Shown here: piece after piece, positions 61,198-64,000 of the stretch
Position numbering within the stretch: position 1 is the first letter of the stretch
How the letters are laid out: every line of letters begins with the position of its first letter
Assembly (NCBI RefSeq): GCF_004354045.1
Contig: NZ_SMRT01000008.1
Location: 62,001-126,000, forward strand
DNA length: 64,000 nt
Reading direction: 5' to 3'
Origin: Paenibacillus piri
Lineage (GTDB): Bacteria > Bacillota > Bacilli > Paenibacillales > NBRC-103111
Position numbers and translations under genes: made by a program
Notes under the pieces: model-generated
The model's database searches: none
Told to the model about the DNA's origin: nothing
The model's input: only the letters and a program-made list of their open reading frames with translations

Positions 61198-62403
61198 ATG
61201 TATAAGGAATTTAAATATGTTATTTTAGGTGCTGGACCTTCAGGATTAAGTTTTGCCCATCGCTTGCTAGAGAATGGAGAGACCTCTTTTTTAATAGTTG
61301 AAAAAGAAAACATAGGAGGTGGACTATGCAGAAGCAAAGATATTGATGGTAGTCCACTTGATATTGGAGGAGGGCATTTTTTAGACGTAAGAAAAAAAAA
61401 TGTTCTTGATTTTTTATTTAAGTTTCTACCGGAAGATGAATGGAATAAATTCGAAAGAATATCAAAAATTATCATAAGAGAAAATGAAATTGATTATCCT
61501 TTTGAGTCAAATATATGGCAACTTCCAGCTGATGAACAAATTGAGTACTTAATCTCAATTTCACAAGCCGGTTGTAATAATAACAAACCCATGCCAGATA
61601 AATTTAAAGATTGGATTTATTGGAAATTAGGTAATAAAATTGCGGAGGAATATATGATTCCTTACAATAACAAAATACAATCGATAGACCTAGATCGATT
61701 AGGAACTTATTGGTTGTATAAGTTACCTGATGTTTCTTTTAGAGATACTTTGGAGAGTTGCTTGAAAAAGCAGCAAAGTGGTACAATTCCTGCACATGCT
61801 CATTTTCTTTATCCGAAGAATTTTGGTTATGGCGAGGTTTGGAATCGCATGGCAACCGCAATTAAGGATAATATAGAATTCAATACAAGTGTAGAAAGTG
61901 TTGATTTCAATACTCTTGTAATCAATAATAAATATAAGGCTCAGATTATTATTAATACTATCCCATGGATTGAACTAGTAGGTTCAATTGGAATACCAGA
62001 CCAGATAATAAATGAAATCAATACACTTGAATATAACTCAATAGACGTGACTTATTATGATGAGTCTGTTGATACAAGTGCACATTGGACTTATATTCCT
62101 GATGAATCAATCTCTCATCATAGAATACTTTATAGGAAAAATTTTTGTGCAAACTCAATAGGTTATTGGACAGAAACTAATTCAAAAAGAAGTATTTCAG
62201 GATCTAATTGGAAGCATACGAATAAGTACGCATATCCTTTAAATACTATTGAAAAACCTAAATCAATTAATGCTATTAGAGAATGGTCTGAATCAAAGTT
62301 TGTTTATGGTTTAGGTCGTTGGGGTGAATGGGAACATATGAATTCGGATGTAGCTGTTGAAAAAGGATTGAATCTAGCCGATTTCCTAATTGGTAAATTA
62401 TAA
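61198..62403 (+). CDS. FAD-dependent oxidoreductase, UDP-galactopyranose-mutase-like
   Basis: A 401-residue flavoprotein. FAD-binding YVILGAGPSGLSFAHRL is at the N-terminus, the acidic LIVEKEN follows, then GGGLCRS and DIGGGHF, a set shared by UDP-galactopyranose mutases and protoporphyrinogen-oxidase-like amine oxidoreductases. The C-terminal VYGLGRWGEWEHMNSD closes the FAD site. It starts 2 nt after the large membrane protein. In a glycan operon a sugar ring contraction (furanose formation) or a related sugar-nucleotide reaction is likely, but canonical UGM catalytic motifs are not clear enough to name it. Confidence 0.8.
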   Translation: MYKEFKYVILGAGPSGLSFAHRLLENGETSFLIVEKENIGGGLCRSKDIDGSPLDIGGGHFLDVRKKNVLDFLFKFLPEDEWNKFERISKIIIRENEIDYPFESNIWQLPADEQIEYLISISQAGCNNNKPMPDKFKDWIYWKLGNKIAEEYMIPYNNKIQSIDLDRLGTYWLYKLPDVSFRDTLESCLKKQQSGTIPAHAHFLYPKNFGYGEVWNRMATAIKDNIEFNTSVESVDFNTLVINNKYKAQIIINTIPWIELVGSIGIPDQIINEINTLEYNSIDVTYYDESVDTSAHWTYIPDESISHHRILYRKNFCANSIGYWTETNSKRSISGSNWKHTNKYAYPLNTIEKPKSINAIREWSESKFVYGLGRWGEWEHMNSDVAVEKGLNLADFLIGKL

Positions 62404-62415
62404 GGAGATAATTAT

Positions 62416-63156
62416 ATGAAAATCACATTATGTTTATTGACATTTAATGAATTAGAAGGTTGTAAGCATGACATACCATTAATACAAAGAGAGATGTTTG
62501 ATGAAATATATGCTGTAGATGGTGGTAGTAGTGATGGAACTATTGAATATTTGCAAAATCAGGGCATTACTGTATATAAACAACCCAAAAAAGGGCTGAA
62601 TCCAGCTTGTAGGTTTGCATTTGAAAAATGTACGACTGATGCACTAATTTTTTTCCATCCTAAAGGAACGATACCAGTTTCGGATACTTTAAAATTCAGA
62701 AAATATTTTAATGAAGGATATGAACTTGTTGTTGGAAGTAGATCCATAAAAGGAGCTGTAAACGAAGAAGATACAAAGTTATTAAAACCCAGAAAATGGT
62801 TTGTGAAAGCTCTCGCAATTGTTGCATCATTAATCTTCAAAAGAGAAGGAAAAATGGTCTGGGATGTTTTACATGGTTTTAGAGGAGCAACTGTTAATGC
62901 ATTTAAAAAAATTGATCCATTAGATTATGGTTTATCTATTGATATTGAAATGGTTGTAAGATCGTATAAGTTTAAAATAAGAAGAGTTGAGTTCCCAACA
63001 ACAGAGGTTCCCAGAATTGCAGGAGAAACCCATTTCAAAGCGATCCCTACAGGGATAAAATTATTAAAGTATCTTTACTATGAGCTGTTTACTCGAAAGG
63101 ATAAAGATTATGTTGAATTAAGTGTAAAAAAACAACAACTTCCCAAAAATATCTAA
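62416..63156 (+). CDS. Family 2 glycosyltransferase, polyprenyl-phosphate-sugar-synthase-like
   Basis: A 246-residue GT-A enzyme without membrane helices. It starts TLCLLTFNELEGCKHDIPLI, has YAVDGGSSDGTIEYL and VWDVLHGFRGATVNAFKKI; length and layout match dolichol-phosphate-mannose-synthase-like GT2s that charge a lipid carrier. The usual second Asp (DADLQ) is replaced by FFHPKGTIP, which is unusual and could alter metal binding. It is followed by two SMR-type half-transporters, a typical pairing for lipid-linked sugar flipping. Confidence 0.85.
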   Translation: MKITLCLLTFNELEGCKHDIPLIQREMFDEIYAVDGGSSDGTIEYLQNQGITVYKQPKKGLNPACRFAFEKCTTDALIFFHPKGTIPVSDTLKFRKYFNEGYELVVGSRSIKGAVNEEDTKLLKPRKWFVKALAIVASLIFKREGKMVWDVLHGFRGATVNAFKKIDPLDYGLSIDIEMVVRSYKFKIRRVEFPTTEVPRIAGETHFKAIPTGIKLLKYLYYELFTRKDKDYVELSVKKQQLPKNI

Positions 63157-63179
63157 AAAAAAACAGTAGGAACGTGAAG

Positions 63180-63527
63180 ATGCAGAATATTATAAATTCT
63201 ATTGTGAAAAATAAAAAAGGAATATTGTTAATAATATTATCATCATTACTTATATCATTAGGACAGTTATTTTGGAAATTGTCTCATGGTGAACTTTTAT
63301 TTTGGCTAGTCATTGGTTTCATTCTTTATGGTATTGGTGCTTTATTGATGATTTTTGCTTTTAAATTTGGAAAATTTTCTGTACTTCATCCAATGATTAG
63401 TACAAGTTATATATTCGCTATGATTTTTGGAAGTTTATTACTTCATGAAGATATTAATTTGTTGAAATATTTAGGTGTTGCCTTTGTTTTATTAGGTGTT
63501 ATATTTATTGGGGGTAGTGATGATTAG
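63180..63527 (+). CDS. SMR/EamA-type small membrane protein 1
   Basis: A 115-residue protein with four transmembrane helices, a half-size DMT-superfamily transporter (LGQLFWKLSHGELLFW, FGKFSVLHPMISTSYIFAMI, LLHEDINLLKYLGVAFVLLG). ArnE/ArnF of Gram-negatives, which flip undecaprenyl-phosphate-aminoarabinose, are the closest functional analogues. ATG 63180 follows GTAGGA; a GTG at 63174 is too close. It overlaps the next gene by 8 nt, and the two probably form a heterodimer. Confidence 0.85.
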   Translation: MQNIINSIVKNKKGILLIILSSLLISLGQLFWKLSHGELLFWLVIGFILYGIGALLMIFAFKFGKFSVLHPMISTSYIFAMIFGSLLLHEDINLLKYLGVAFVLLGVIFIGGSDD

Positions 63528-63864
63528 TTACATCGCACTTTTTATTTTGTTTACTTTGATGGGATCATTTGGGGGATATTTTGTTAAAATAGCGTCTTCA
63601 AGAAGTGATACACTAGTCCAAATACTGTTTAATAAGTTTTTGTACATTGGCGGTATACTATATTTTTTAAGTGCACTTTTGAATATCTTTGCTCTAAAAA
63701 AATTACCTTATACATTAGTACTTCCCCTAACCTCAATAACTTATATTTGGACCTTAATAATATCGTATACATTACTTCACGAAAAAATTACAAAGTATAA
63801 AATAAGTGGAGTAATTTTTATTGTTCTAGGTTCAGTATTAATTGGATTGTCTACTATATCTTGA
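63520..63864 (+). CDS. SMR/EamA-type small membrane protein 2
   Basis: A 114-residue, four-helix DMT half-transporter (ALFILFTLMGSFGGYFVKIA, LKKLPYTLVLPLTSITYIWT, LLHEKITKYKISGVIFIVLG), related to but distinct from its partner. Start at ATG 63520, with GGGGGTAG upstream and inside the end of the previous gene. A heterodimeric lipid-linked-sugar flippase is inferred. It ends the visible run before rmlA. Confidence 0.85.
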   Translation: MISYIALFILFTLMGSFGGYFVKIASSRSDTLVQILFNKFLYIGGILYFLSALLNIFALKKLPYTLVLPLTSITYIWTLIISYTLLHEKITKYKISGVIFIVLGSVLIGLSTIS

Positions 63865-63932
63865 ATAAGAAAACATAAGATTTTGCACTCGACAAATCTG
63901 AGAAACTATCGATTAATAAGGAGGAGGCCCAC

Positions 63933-64000
63933 ATGAAAGGAATTATACTTGCGGGTGGTACAGGTTCAAGATTATACCCATTAACTAAAGTAACAAATAA
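63933..64000 (+). CDS. rmlA: Glucose-1-phosphate thymidylyltransferase, N-terminal fragment at window edge
   Basis: Only 22 codons are visible: MKGIILAGGTGSRLYPLTKV, the standard nucleotidyltransferase start with GGTGSRLYPLT. The start follows AAGGAGGAGG. It is cut by the right edge. It makes dTDP-glucose, the precursor of dTDP-rhamnose and relatives, so more rml-type genes probably follow. A UDP- or CDP-sugar pyrophosphorylase is less likely. Confidence 0.8.
   Translation, partial: MKGIILAGGTGSRLYPLTKVTN

Overview
The window looks like a chromosomal segment of a Paenibacillaceae member (Paenibacillus- or Cohnella-like Firmicute). The evidence is strong GGAGG ribosome binding sites, ATG/GTG/TTG starts, T-box and purine riboswitch leaders, a CIRCE-controlled groES-groEL operon, an S-layer protein with three SLH domains and an S-layer-type polysaccharide locus. 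No rRNA, tRNA, CRISPR array or intact transposase was seen.

Layout. 1-3.8 kb: an AraC-type regulator (cut by the left edge) divergent from a sugar cluster (Gfo/Idh/MocA oxidoreductase plus two TIM-barrel isomerase/epimerases). 4.1-10.9 kb: a NodB polysaccharide deacetylase, then a MoxR-DUF58-transglutaminase operon. 11.2-18.4 kb: purine and leucine control, with guaA, a guanine-riboswitch-controlled purine permease, and leuA behind two tandem leucine-type T-boxes. 18.5-29 kb: a methyltransferase, a cluster of DnaA-box-like sequences, a large membrane protein with an alkaline-phosphatase-like ectodomain, an ABC-F ATPase, an EEP-family phosphohydrolase, and a c-di-GMP/receiver module (HD-GYP, GGDEF, CheY-like). 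29.2-33.2 kb: 5-formyl-THF cyclo-ligase, molybdenum cofactor genes (moaC, moaB, a MoCF-domain protein) and tatA-tatC. 33.4-35.6 kb: groES-groEL. 35.7-41.7 kb: a PIN toxin/antitoxin-like pair, a decayed gene next to a perfect 40-bp palindrome, and a four-gene glycosylation cluster in which three genes each carry one disabling mutation. 41.9-64 kb: an S-layer protein, an O-antigen-ligase-like oligosaccharyltransferase, and a long AT-rich polysaccharide operon that runs off the right edge into rmlA.

Base composition changes sharply at about 43.7 kb, from a GC-rich backbone to a very AT-rich block, so the polysaccharide operon was probably acquired horizontally. I read 41.9-64 kb as an S-layer glycan locus. 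GDP-sugars (manC, gmd, fcl) and probably dTDP-sugars (rmlA) feed cytoplasmic glycosyltransferases. A methyltransferase with a coiled-coil tail next to wzt may cap and measure the chain. Wzm/Wzt would export it, and the ligase would attach it to a surface protein. A second set in the same operon (UGM-like flavoprotein, GT2, two SMR-type half-transporters, and a 1096-residue membrane protein) resembles a lipid-linked side-sugar system.

Most notable features outside that locus: a family of about ten same-orientation palindromic repeats of about 60-90 bp, placed right behind Rho-independent terminators and absent from the AT-rich block; an unassigned structured RNA-like region at 46.35-46.59 kb; and the cluster of three independently broken glycosylation genes.
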